A stretch of 64,000 nucleotides of DNA from Atherix ibis (taxonomy: Eukaryota; Arthropoda; Insecta; Diptera; Athericidae), in the NCBI GenBank assembly GCA_958298945.1, contig OY282608.1, positions 17,833,933 to 17,897,932 on the forward strand, written 5' to 3'. Position numbers and translations under genes: made by a program. Positions within the stretch are counted from its first letter, which is position 1. Each line of letters begins with the position of its first letter. Below, piece after piece: positions 1 to 13,145 of this stretch. The notes beneath the pieces were generated by a model. The model did not search any database. It saw only the letters and a program-made list of their open reading frames with translations, and was not told where the DNA came from.

Positions 1-1823
1 CAAGCCAACAAACCAACAAACCAACAAACCAAAAAACCAACAAACCAACAAACCATCAAACGAACAAAGCAACAAGCCAACAAGCCAACAAACTAACAAA
101 CCAACAAGCCAACAAACCAACAAACCAACAAGCCAACAATCCAACAAACCAACAAACTAACAAACCAACAAGCCAACAAACCAACAAACCAACAAGCCAA
201 CAAACCAACAAACCAACAAACCAACAAACCAACAAGCCAACAAACCAACAAACCAACAAACCAACAAGCCAACAAAACAACAAGCCAACAAACCAACAAA
301 CCAACAAACCAAGTAACCAAAAAGCCAACAAACTAACAAACCAACAAGCCAACAAGGCAACAATCCAACAAACCAACAAAGCAACAAACCAACAAGCCAA
401 CAAACCAACAAACCACCAAGCCAACAAACCAACAAACCAACAAACCAACAAACCAACAAGCCAACAAACCAACAAACCAACAAACCAACAAACCAACAAG
501 CCAACAAACCAACAAACCAACAAACCAACAAACCAACAAGCCAACAAACCAACAAACCAACAAACCAACATGCCAACAAACCAACAAATCAACAAATCAA
601 CAAACCAACAAACCAAGAAACCAACAAACCAACAAACCAACAAACCAAAGAACCAAAAAACCAACAAACCATCAAACGAACAAACCAACAATCCAACAAA
701 CCAACAAACCAACAAACCAACAAACCAACAAACCAACAAACCAAAAAACCAACAAACCAACAAACCAACAAGCCAACAAACCAACAAACTAACAAACCAA
801 CAAGCCAACAAACCAACAAACCAACAAGCCAACAAACCAAAAAAACAAAAAAAAACAAACCAACAAACCATCAAACGAACAAAGCAACAAGCCAACAAGC
901 CAACAAACCAACAAACCAACAAGCCAACAAACCAACAAACCAACAAGCCAACAATCCAACAAACCAACAAACCAACAAGCCAACAAACCTACAAACCAGC
1001 AAACCAACAAACCAACAAGCCAACAAGCCAACAAACCAACAAACCAACAAACCAACAAGCCAACAAACCAACAAACCAACAAACCAACAAACCAAGTAAC
1101 CAAAAAGCCAACAAACTAACAAACCAACAAGCCAACAAGCCAACAAACCAACAAACAATCAAAGCAACAAGCCAACAAGCCAACAAACCAACAAACCAAC
1201 AAGCCAATAAACCAACAAACCAACAAGCCAACAAGCCAACAAACCAACAAACCAACAAACCAATAAACTAAGTAACCAACAAGCCAACAAACCAACAAAC
1301 CAACAAGCCAACAAACCAACAAACTAACAAACCAACAAGCCAACAAACCAACAAACGAACAAGCCAACAAGCCAACAAACCAACAAACCAACAAACCAAC
1401 AAGCCAACTAACCAACCAACCAACAAGCCAACAAACCAATAAACCAACAAACCAACAAACGAACAAACCAACAAACCAACAAACCAACAAACCAACAAAC
1501 CAACAAACCTACAAACCAACAAACCAACATACAAATAAACCAACAAACCAACAAACCCACAAACAAATAAACCAACAAACCAACAAACCAACAAACCAAC
1601 AAACCAACAAACCAACAAACCAATTAACCAACAAACCAACAAACCAACAAACCAACAAACCAACAAACCAACAAACCAACAAACCAACAAACCAACAAAC
1701 CAACAAACCCACAAACCGACAAACCAACAAACCAAAAAACCAACAAACCAACAAGCCAACAAGCCAACAAACCAACAAACTAACAAACCAACAAGCCAAC
1801 AAACCAACAAACCGACAAGCCAA
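1..1823. repeat. HOR-A copy 1 (~1.82 kb, left end cut by window)
   Basis: Landmark B at 53-62 recurs 1,823 bp later (T at 56 and 1,879). Module M at 313 recurs at 2,136 (1,823). The ATG variant at 570 recurs at 2,377 (1,807), M at 1,096 and 1,272 recur at 2,905 and 3,081 (1,809), and CCAATTAACC at about 1,620 recurs at 3,437 (1,817). The drift by 8 to 16 bases shows loss and gain of single octamers between copies. Similarity fades after about 1,690, so the last ~130 bp are not clearly duplicated. Confidence 0.85.
838..860. repeat. A-rich patch breaking the octamer register
   Basis: Three consecutive octamers have lost almost all their C residues: only one C lies between the CC at 837-838 and the CC at 860-861. 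That distance is 23 rather than 24 bases, so the register moves by -1. The corresponding place in HOR-A copy 2 (about 2,655) is a simpler run of seven A that moves the register by +1. Confidence 0.85.
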
Positions 1824-3510
1824 CAAGCCAACAAACCAACAAACCAACAAACCAAAAAACCAACAAACCAACAAACCATCAAACGAACAAAGCAACAAGC
1901 CAACAAGCCAACAAACTAACAAACCAACAAGCCAACAAACCAACAAACCAACAAGCCAACAATCCAACCAACCAACAAACTAACAAACCAACAAGCCAAC
2001 AAACCAACAAACCAACAAGCCAACAAACCAACAAACCAACAAACCAACAAACCAACAAGCCAACAAACCAACAAACCAACAAACCAACAAGCCAACAAAA
2101 CAACAAGCCAACAAACCAACAAACCAACAAACCAAGTAACCAAAAAGCCAACAAACTAACAAACCAACAAGCCAACAAGGCAACAATCCAACAAACCAAC
2201 AAAGCAACAAACCAACAAGCCAACAAACCAACAAACCACCAAGCCAACAAACCAACAAACCAACAAACCAACAAGCCAACAAACCAACAAACCAACAAAC
2301 CAACAAACCAACAAGCCAACAAACCAACAAACCAACAAACCAATAAGCCAACAAACCAACAAACCAACAAACCAACATGCCAACAAACCAACAAATCAAC
2401 AAATCAACAAACCAACAAACCAAGAAACCAACAAACCAACAAACCAACAAACCAAAGAACCAAAAAACCAACAAACCATCAAACGAAAAAACCAACAATC
2501 CAACAAACCAACAAACCAACAAACCAACAAACCAACAAACCAACAAACCAACAAACCAAAAAACCAACAAACCAACAAACCAACAAGCCAACAAACCAAC
2601 AAACTAACAAACCAACAAGCCAACAAACCAACAAACCAACAAGCCAACAAACCAAAAAAACCAACAAACCAACAAACCATCAAACGAACAAAGCAACAAG
2701 CCAACAAGCCAACAAACCAACAAACCAACAAGCCAACAAACCAACAAACCAACAAGCCAACAGTCCAACAAACCAACAAACCAACAAGCCAACAAACCTA
2801 CAAACCAACAAACCAACAAACCAACAAGCCAACAAGCCAACAAGCCAACAAACCAACAAACCAACAAACCAACAAGCCAACAAACCAACAAACCAACAAA
2901 CCAAGTAACCAAAAAGCCAACAAACTAACAAACCAACAAGCCAACAAGCCAACAAACCAACAAACAAGCAAAGCAACAAGCCAACAAGCCAACAAACCAA
3001 CAAACCAACAAGCCAATAAACCAACAAACCAACAAGCCAACAAGCCAACAAACCAACAAACCAACAAACCAATAAACTAAGTAACCAACAAGCCAACAAA
3101 CCAACAAACCACCAAGCCAACAAACCAACAAACTAACAAACCAACAAGCCAACAAACCAACAAACGAACAAGCCAACAAGCCAACAAACCAACAAACCAA
3201 CAAACCAACAAACCAACAAGCCAACTAACCAACCAACCAACAAGCCAACAAACCAATAAACCAACAAACCAACAAACGAACAAACCAACAAACCAACAAA
3301 CCAACAAACCAACAAACCAACAAACCTACAAACCAACAAACCAACATACAAATAAACCAACAAACCAACAAACCCACAAACAAATAAACCAACAAACCAA
3401 CAAACCAACAAACCAACAAACCAACAAACCAACAAACCAATTAACCAACAAACAAACAAACCAACAAACCAACAAACCAACAAACCAACAAACCAACAAA
3501 CCAACAAACC
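1824..3510. repeat. HOR-A copy 2
   Basis: Second copy of the ~1.82-kb unit, with the same landmark order as copy 1: B (1,879), M (2,136), ATG variant (2,377), B (2,479), M (2,905 and 3,081, 176 bp apart as in copy 1), CCAACTAACC followed by CCAA tetramers (about 3,225), and CCAATTAACC (3,437). Past about 3,510 it departs from copy 1 and resembles the 5.3-5.7 kb segment instead. Confidence 0.85.
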
Positions 3511-4751
3511 TACAAACCAACAAACCAACAAACAAATAAACCAACAAACCAACAAGCTAACAAACCAACAAACCAACAAGCCAACAAGCCAACAAACCAA
3601 CAAACTAAGTAACCAAGAAGCCAACAAACCAACAAACCAACAAGCCAACAAGCCAACAAACCAACAAACCAACAAACCAACAAGCCAACAAACCAACAAA
3701 CCAACAAACCAACAAGCCAACAAACCAACAAACCAACAAACCAACAAACCAACATGCCAACAAACCAACAAATCAACAAATCAACAAACCAACAAACCAA
3801 CAAACCAACAAACCAAAGAACCAACAAACCAACAAACCATCAAACGAACAAACCAACAATCCAACAAACCAACAAACCAACAAACCAATAAACCAACAAA
3901 CCAACAAACCAACAAACCAACAAACCAAAAAACCAACAAACCAACAAGCCAAAAACCAACAAACCAACAAACTAACAAACCAACAAGCCAACAAACCAAC
4001 AAACCAACAAGCCAACAAGCCAACAAACCAACAAACCAACAAACCAAAAAACCAACAAACCAACAAACCATGAAACGAACAAAGCAACGAGCCAACAAGC
4101 CAACAAACCAACAAACCAACAAGCCAAAAAACCAACAAACCAACAAGCCAACAATCCAACAAACCAACAAACCAACAAATCAACAAGCCAACAAACCAAC
4201 AAACCAACAAGCCAACAAACCAACAAACCAACAAACCAACAAACCAACAAGCCAACAAACCAACAAACCAACAAACCAACAAGCCAACAAACCAACAAAC
4301 CAACAAACAAACAAACCAACAAACCAACAAACCAACAAACCAACAAACCAACAAACCAACAAACCAACAAACCAACAAACAAACAAACCAACAAACCAAC
4401 AAACCAACAAACCAACAAACCAACAAACCAACAAACCAACGAGCCAACAAGCCAACAAACCAACAAACCAACAAGCCAACAAATCAACAAACCAACAAGC
4501 CAACAATCCAACAAACCAACAAACCAACAAACCAACAAGCCAACAAACCAACAAACCAACAAGCCAACAAACCAACAAACCAACAAACCAACAAACCAAC
4601 AAGCCAACAAGCCAACAAACCAACAAACCAACAAGCCAACAAACCAAAAAACCAACAAGCCAACAAGCCAACAAACCAACAAACCAACAAAGCAACAAGC
4701 CAACAAGCCAACAAGTTAACAAGCCAACAAACCAACAAACCAACAAACCAA
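3511..4751. repeat. Octamer segment linking HOR-A and HOR-B
   Basis: Continuous octamers that do not form a clean HOR. It carries M-like CTAAGTAACCAAGAAGCC at 3,606, an ATG variant at 3,754, B at 3,838, and a B variant CCATGAAACGAAC at about 4,068. A 7-base unit (CCAAAAA) near 3,950 shifts the register by -1. From about 4,180 to 4,480 it is unusually uniform, mostly CCAACAAA with a few CAAACAAA units. No gene-like sequence is present. Confidence 0.8.
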
Positions 4752-6191
4752 GTAACCAAAAAGCCAACAAACTAACAAACCAACAAGCCAACAAGCCAAC
4801 AAACCAACAAACCAGCAAAGCAACAAGCCAACAAGCCAACAAACCAACATACCAACAAGCCAATAAACCAACAAATCAACAAGCCAACAAGCCAACAAAC
4901 CAACAAACCAACAAACCAATAAACTAAGTAACCAACAAGCCAACAAACCAACAAACCAACAAGCCAACAAACCAACAAACCAACAAACCAACAAACCAAC
5001 AAGCCAACAAACCAACCAACCAACAAGCCAACAAACCAATAAACCAACAAACCAACAAACGAACAAACCAACAAACCAACAAACCAACAAACCAACAAAC
5101 CTACAAACCAACAAACCAACAAACAAATAAACCAACAAACCAACAAACCAACAAACCAACAAACCAACAAACCAACAAACCAACAAACCAACAAACCAAC
5201 AAACCAATTAACCAACAAACCAACAAACGAACAAACCAACAAACCAACAAACCGACAAACCAACAAACCAACAAACCTACAAACCAACAAACAAATAAAC
5301 CAACAAACCAACAAACCAACAAACCAACAAATTAAAAAACCAACAAACCAACAAGCCAACAAGCCAACAAACCAACAAACTAACAAACCAAAAAGCCAAC
5401 AAACCAACAAACCAACAAGCCAACAAGCCAACAAACCAACAAACTAAGTAACCAAGAAGCCAACAAACCAACAAACCAACAAGCCAACAAGCCAACAAAC
5501 CAACAAACCAACAAGCCAACAAACCAACAACCCAACAAACCAACAAGCCAACAAACCAACAAACCAACAAACCAACAAACAAACAAGCCAACAAACCAAC
5601 AAACCAACAAACCAACAACCCAACAAACCAACAAACCAACAAACCAACAAACCAACATGACAACAAACCAACAAATCAACAAATCAACAAATCAACAAAC
5701 CAAGAAACCAACAAACCAACAAACCAACAAACCAAAGAACCAACAAACCAACAAACCATCAAACGAACAAACCAACAATCCAACAAACCAACAAACCAAC
5801 AAACCAACAAACCAACAAACCAACAAACCAACAAACCAACAAACCAACAAACCAAAAAACCAACAAACCAACAAGCCAACAAGCCAACAAACCAACAAAC
5901 TAACAAGCCAACAAACCAACAAACCAACAAGCCAACAAGCCAACAAGCCAACAAACCAACAAACCAACAAGCCAACAAATCAACAAACCAACAAACCAAC
6001 AAGCCAACAAGCCAACAAACCAACAAACCAACAAGCCAACAAACCAACAAACCAACAAACCAACAAACCAACAAACCAACAAGGCAACAAGCCAACAAAC
6101 CAACAAACCAACAAACCAACAAACCAACAAACCAACAAGCCAACAAATCAACAAACCAACAAACCAACAAACTAACAAACCAACAAACCAA
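4752..6191. repeat. HOR-B copy 1 (1,440 bp)
   Basis: The unit is bounded by GTAACC of module M at 4,752 and at 6,192: 1,440 bp, exactly 180 octamers. Inside are M again at 4,928 (176 bp in) and 5,448, CCAATTAACC at about 5,205, AAATTAAAAAACC at about 5,329, the ATG variant CATGACAAC (ATG at 5,657) and B at 5,757. The same set occurs in copies 2 and 3. Confidence 0.9.
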
Positions 6192-7639
6192 GTAACCAAA
6201 AAGCCAATAAACTAACAACCCAACAAGCCAACAAGCCAACAAACCAACAAACCAGCAAAGCAACAAGCCAACAAGCCAACAAACCAACATACCAACAAGC
6301 CAATAAACCAACAAATCAACAAGCCAACAAGCCAACAAACCAACAAACCAACAAACCAATAAACTAAGTAACCAACAAGCCAACAAACCAACAAACCAAC
6401 AAGCCAACAAACCAACAAACCAACAAACCAACAAACCAACAAGCCAACAAACCAACCAACCAACAAGCCAACAAACCAATAAACCAACAAACCAACAAAC
6501 GAACAAACCAACAAACCAACAAACCAACAAACCAACAAACCAACAAACCTACAAACCAACAAACCAACAAACAAATAAACCAACAAACCAACAAACCAAC
6601 AAACCAACAAACCAACAAACCAACAAACCAACAAACCAACAAACCAACAAACCAACAAACCAATTAACCAACAAACCAACAAACGAACAAACCAACAAAC
6701 CAACAAACCGACAAACCAACAAACCAACAAACCTACAAACCAACAAACAAATAAACCAACAAACCAACAAACCAACAAACCAACAAATTAAAAAACCAAC
6801 AAACCAACAAGCCAACAAGCCAACAAACCAACAAACTAACAAACCAACAAGCCAACAAACCAACAAACCAACAAGCCAACAAGCCAACAAACCAACAAAC
6901 TAAGTAACCAAGAAGCCAACAAACCAACAAACCAACAAGCCAACAAGCCAACAAACCAACAAACCAACAAGCCAACAAACCAACAACCCAACAAACCAAC
7001 AAGCCAACAAACCAACAAACCAACAAACCAACAAACAAACAAGCCAACAAACCAACAAACCAACAAACCAACAACCCAACAAACCAACAAACCAACAAAC
7101 CAACAAACCAACATGACAACAAACCAACAAATCAACAAATCAACAAATCAACAAACCAAGAAACCAACAAACCAACAAACCAACAAACCAAAGAACCAAC
7201 AAACCAACAAACCATCAAACGAACAAACCAACAATCCAACAAACCAACAAACCAACAAACCAACAAACCAACAAACTAACAAACCAACAAACCAACAAAC
7301 CAACAAACCAAAAAACCAACAAACCAACAAGCCAACAAGCCAACAAACCAACAAACTAACAAGCCAACAAACCAACAAACCAACAAGCCAACAAGCCAAC
7401 AAACCAACAAACCAACAAGCCAACAAATCAACAAACCAACAAACCAACAAGCCAACAAGCCAACAAACCAACAAACCAACAAGCCAACAAACCAACAAAC
7501 CAACAAACCAACAAACCAACAAACCAACAAGCCAACAAGCCAACAAACCAACAAACCAACAAACCAACAAACCAACAAACCAACAAGCCAACAAATCAAC
7601 AAACCAACAAACCAACAAACTAACAAACCAACAAACCAA
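6192..7639. repeat. HOR-B copy 2 (1,448 bp)
   Basis: M to M distance is 1,448 bp (181 octamers). M recurs at 6,368 (again 176 bp in) and 6,904. CCAATTAACC lies at 6,660, AAATTAAAAAACC at about 6,785, the ATG variant at 7,113 and B at 7,213. From the ATG variant onward the spacing to copy 1 is a constant 1,456 bp. This copy opens the first ~5.5-kb super-unit. Confidence 0.9.
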
Positions 7640-10600
7640 GTAACCAAAAAGCCAATAAACTAACAACCCAACAAGCCAACAAGCCAACAAACCAACAAAC
7701 CAACAAAGCAACAAGCCAACAAGCCAACAAACCAACAAATAGAACAAGCCAACAAACCAACAAACCAACAAGCCAATAAGCCAACAAGCCAACAAGCCAA
7801 CAAACCAACAAGCCAACAAGCCAACAAGCCAACAAACCAACAAGCCAACAAGCCAACAAGCCAACAAACCAACAAGCCAACAAGCCAACAAACCAACAAA
7901 CCAACAAACCAACAAGCCAACAAGCCAATAAACCAACAAACCAACAAACGAACAAGCCAACAAGCCAACAAACCAACAAACCAACAAACCAACAAACCAA
8001 CAAACCAACAAGCCAACAAACCAACAAACCAACAAACCAACAAACCAACAAACCAACAAGCCAACAAGCCAACAAACCAACAAACCAACAAACCAACAAA
8101 CCAACAAACCAACAAACCAACAAGCCAACAAACCAACAAACCAACAAACCAACAAACCAACAAACCAAGTAACCAAAAAGCTAACAAACTAACAAACCAA
8201 TAAGCCAAAAAGCCAACAAACCAACAAACCAACAAACCAACGAACCAACAAGCCAACAAACCAACAAACCAACAAACCAACAAACCAACAAGCCAACAAA
8301 CCAACACGCCAACAAACCAACAAACCAACAAACCAAGTAACCAAAAAGCCAACAAACTAACAAACCAATAAGCCAAAAAGCCAACAAACCAACAAACCAA
8401 CAAAGCAACAAGCCAACAAGCCAACAAACCAACGAACCAACAAGCCAACAAACCAACAAACCAACAAGCCAACAAACCAACAAATAGAACAAGCCAACAA
8501 ACCAACAAACCAACAAGCCAACAAACCAACAAGCCAACAAGCCAACAAGCCAACAAACCAACAAGCCAACAAGCCAACAAGCCAACAAACCAACAAGCCA
8601 ACAAGCCAACAAACCAACAAACCAACAAACCAACAAGCCAACAAGCCAATAAACCAACAAACCAACAAACCAACAAACGAAAAAGCCAACAAGCCAACAA
8701 ACCAACAAACCAACAAACCAACAAACCAACAGACCAACAAGCCAACAAACCAACAAACCAACAAACCAAGTAACCAAAAAGCCAACAAACCAACAAACCA
8801 ACAAGCCAACAAGCCAACAAACCAACAAACCAACAAAGCAACAAGCCAACAAGCCAACAAACCAACAAATAGAACAAGCCAACAAACCAACAAACCAACA
8901 AGCCAACAAACCAACAAGCCAACAAGCCAACAAGCCAACAAACCAACAAGCCAACAAGCCAACAAGCCAACAAACCAACAAGCCAACAAGCCAACAAACC
9001 AACAAACCAACAAACCAACAAGCCAACAAGCCAATAAACCAACAAACCAACAAACCAACAAACGAAAAAGCCAACAAGCCAACAAACCAACAAACCAACA
9101 AACCAACAAACCAACAAACCAACAAGCCAACAAACCAACAAACCAACAAACCAAGTAACCAAAAAGCCAACAAACCAACAAACCAACAAGCCAACAAGCC
9201 AACAAACCAACAAACCAACAAACCAACAAGCCAACAAACCAACAAACCAACAAGCCAACAAACCAACAAACCAACAAACCAACAAACCAATAAACCAACA
9301 AACCAAGAAACCAAAAAGCCAACAAACTAACAAACCAACAAGTGAACAAGCCAACAAACTAACAAACCAACAAAGCAACAAGCCAACAAGCCAACAAACC
9401 AACAAACCAACAAGCCAACAAACCAACAAACAAACAAGCCAACATGCCAACAAACCAACAAACCAACAAACCAACAAGCCAACAAACCAACAAACCAAAA
9501 AACCAACAAACCAACAAACCAACAAGCAAACAAGCCAAAAAACCGACAAACCAACAAGCCAACAAACCAACAAACTAAGTAACTAACGAACCAACAAACC
9601 AACAAGCCAACAAGCCAACAAACCAACAAACCAACAAACCAACAGACCAACAAACCAACAAACCAACAAGCCAACAAACCAACAAACCAACAAACTAAGT
9701 AACCAACAAGCCAACAAACCAACAAACCAACAAGCCAACAAGCCAACAAACCAACAAACCAACAAACCAACAAACCAACAAACCAACAAACCAACAAACC
9801 AACAAACCAACAAACCAAAAAACCAACAAACCAACAAACCAACAAACCAACAAACCAACGAACCAACAAGCCAACAAACCAACAAACCAACAAACCAACA
9901 AACCAACAAGCCAACAAACCAACACGCCAACAAACCAACAAACCAACAAACCAAGTAACCAAAAAGCTAACAAACTAACAAACCAATGAGCCAAAAAGCC
10001 AACAAACCAACAAACCAACAAACCAACGAACCAACAAGCCAACAAACCAACAAACCAACAAACCAACAAACCAACAAGCCAACAAACCAACACGCCAACA
10101 AACCAACAAACCAACAAACCAAGTAACCAAAAAGCCAACAAACTAACAAACCAATAAGCCAAAAAGCCAACAAACCAACAAACCAACAAAGCAACAAGCC
10201 AACAAGCCAACAAACCAACGAACCAACAAGCCAACAAACCAACAAACCAACAAGCCAACAAGCCAACAAACCAACAAACCAACAAACCAATAAACCAACA
10301 AACCAACAAACCAACAAGCCAACAAACCAACAAACCAACAAGCCAACAAACCAACAAGCCAACAAACCAACAAACCAACAAACCAAAAAAACCAACAAAC
10401 TAACAAACCAACAAACCAAGAAACCAACAAACCAACAAACCAACAAACCAACAAACCAACAAACCAACAAGCCAACAAACCAACAAACCAAAAAACCAAC
10501 AAACCAACAAACCAACTAGCCAACAAGCTAACAAACCAACAAACCAACAAGCCAACAAACCAACAAACCAACAAACTAAGTAACCAACAAGCCAACAAAC

Positions 10601-11688
10601 GAACAAACCAACAAGCCAACAAGCCAACAAACCAACAAACCAACAAACCAACAAACCAACAAACCAACAAACCAACAAACCAACAAACCAAAAAAACCAA
10701 CAAACCAACAAACCAACAAACCAACAAACCAACCAACAAGCCAACAAGCCAACAAACCAACAAACCAACAAACCAACAAGCCAACAAACCAACAAGCCAA
10801 CAAACCAACAAACCAAGTAACCAAAAAGCCAACAAACTAACAAACCAACAAGCCAACAAGCCAACAAACCAACAAACCAACAAAGCAACAAGCCAACAAG
10901 CCAACAAACCAACAAACCAACAAGCCAACAAACCAACAAACCAACAAACCAACAAACCAACAAACCAACAAACTAACAAACCAACAAACCAACAAGCCAA
11001 AAAGCCAACAAACCAACAAACCAACAAACCAAAAAACCAAAAAACCAACAAACCGACAAACCAACAAACCAACAAACCAACAAACCAACAAACCAACAAA
11101 CCAACAAACCAACAAGCCAACAAACCAACAAACCAACAAACTAACAAACCAACAAGCCAACAAACCAACAAACCAACAAGTCAACAAGCCAACAAACCAA
11201 CAAACCAACAAACCAACAAACCAACAAACCAACAAACCATCAAGCCAACAAACCAACAAACCAACAAGCCAACAAGCCAACAAACCAACAAACCAACAAG
11301 CCAACAAACGAACAAGCCAACAAACCAACAAAGCAACAAACCAAGTAACAAAAAAGCCAACAAACTAACAAACCAACAAGTCAACAAGCCAACAAACCAA
11401 CAAACCAACAAAGCAACAAGCCAACAGGCCAACAAACCAACAAACCAACAAGCCAACAAACCAACAAACCAACAAACCAACAAGCCAACAAACCAACAAA
11501 CAAATAAACCAACAAACCAACAAACCAACAAACCAACAAACCAACAAACCAACAAACCAAAAAGCCAACAAACTAACAAACTAACAAACCAACAAGCCAA
11601 CAAGCCAACAAACCAACAAACCAACAAAGCAACAAGCCAACAAGCCAACAAGTTAACAAGCCAACAAACCAACAAACCAACAAACCAA
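7640..11688. repeat. HOR-C copy 1 (~4.05 kb)
   Basis: Follows HOR-B copy 2. It has three T landmarks (TAG at 7,740, 8,485 and 8,870), M at 7,640, 8,169, 8,337, 8,770, 9,155, 9,955, 10,123, 10,817 and 11,345, and K at 9,342. Register slips: +1 at each T, +1 at about 10,383 and 10,690 (seven-A runs), and -4 at about 10,730 (CCAACCAAC). Segment 8,770-9,155 (385 bp) matches 13,675-14,060, and 10,580-11,563 matches 16,262-17,245 at a constant spacing of 5,682. Confidence 0.85.
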
Positions 11689-13145
11689 GTAACCAAAAAG
11701 CCAACAAACTAACAAACCAACAAGCCAACAAGCCAACAAACCAACAAACCAGCAAAGCAACAAGCCAACAAGCCAACAAACCAACAAACCAACAAGCCAA
11801 TAAACCAACAAATCAACAAGCCAACAAGCCAACAAACCAACAAACCAACAAACCAATAAACTAAGTAACCAACAAGCCAACAAACCAACAAACCAACAAG
11901 CCAACAAACCAACAAACCAACAAACCAACAAACCAACAAGCCAAACAAACCAACCAACCAACAAGCCAACAAACCAATAAACCAACAAACCAACAAACGA
12001 ACAAACCAACAAACCAACAAACCAACAAACCAACAAACCAACAAACCTACAAACCAACAAACCAACAAACAAATAAACCAACAAACCAACAAACCAACAA
12101 ACCAACAAACCAACAAACCAACAAACCAACAAACCAACAAACCAACAAACCAATTAACCAACAAACCAACAAACGAACAAACCAACAAACCAACAAACCA
12201 ACAAACCAACAAACCAACAAACCTACAAACCAACAAACCAACAAACAAATAAACCAACAAACCAACAAACCAACAAACCAACAAACCAACAAATTAAAAA
12301 ACCAACAAACCAACAAGCCAACAAGCCAACAAACCAACAAACTAACAAACCAACAAGCCAACAAACCAACAAACCAACAAGCCAACAAGCCAACAAACCA
12401 ACAAACTAAGTAACCAAGAAGCCAACAAACCAACAAACCAACAAGCCAACAAGCCAACAAACCAACAAACCAACAAGCCAACAAACCAACAACCCAACAA
12501 ACCAACAAGCCAACAAACCAACAAACCAACAAACCAACAAACAAACAAGCCAACAAACCAACAAACCAACAAACCAACAACCCAACAAACCAACAAACCA
12601 ACAAACCAACAAACCAACAAACCAACATGACAACAAACCAACAAATCAACAAATCAACAAATCAACAAACCAAGAAACCAACAAACCAACAAACCAACAA
12701 ACCAAAGAACCAACAAACCAACAAACCATCAAACGAACAAACCAACAATCCAACAAACCAACAAACCAACAAACCAACAAACCAACAAACCAACAAACCA
12801 ACAAACCAACAAACCAAAAAACCAACAAACCAACAAGCCAACAAGCCAACAAACCAACAAACTAACAAGCCAACAAACCAACAAACCAACAAGCCAACAA
12901 GCCAACAAACCAACAAACCAACAAGCCAACAAATCAACAAACCAACAAACCAACAAGCCAACACGCCAACAAACCAACAAACCAACAAGCCAACAAACCA
13001 ACAAACCAACAAACCAACAAACCAACAAACCAACAAGCCAACAAGCCAACAAACCAACAAACCAACAAACCAACAAACCAACAAACCAACAAGCCAACAA
13101 ACCAACAAACCAACAAACCAACAAACTTACAAACCAACAAACCAA
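11689..13145. repeat. HOR-B copy 3 (1,457 bp)
   Basis: Third copy, 1,457 bp from M to M. M recurs at 11,865 (176 bp in, as in the other copies) and 12,410. CCAATTAACC lies at 12,151, AAATTAAAAAACC at about 12,291, the ATG variant at 12,627 and B at 12,727. The odd base comes from a 9-base unit CCAAACAAA at about 11,944. It opens the second ~5.5-kb super-unit, 5,497 bp after copy 2. Confidence 0.9.

Noticed and set aside
838..860. Poly(A) tail of an inserted retroelement
   Set aside because: Both sides are ordinary octamers in nearly the same register, with no element body or target-site duplication; C loss within three octamers explains it.
7738..7745. Regulatory or splice signal at the TAG unit
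   Set aside because: It is a copied 9-base variant following HOR spacing, with no pyrimidine tract on the + strand and no exon-like sequence around it.
7660..9573. 637-codon open frame on the - strand
   Set aside because: Repeat translation that runs through three 1-base register slips without changing peptide type, which shows frame is meaningless here.
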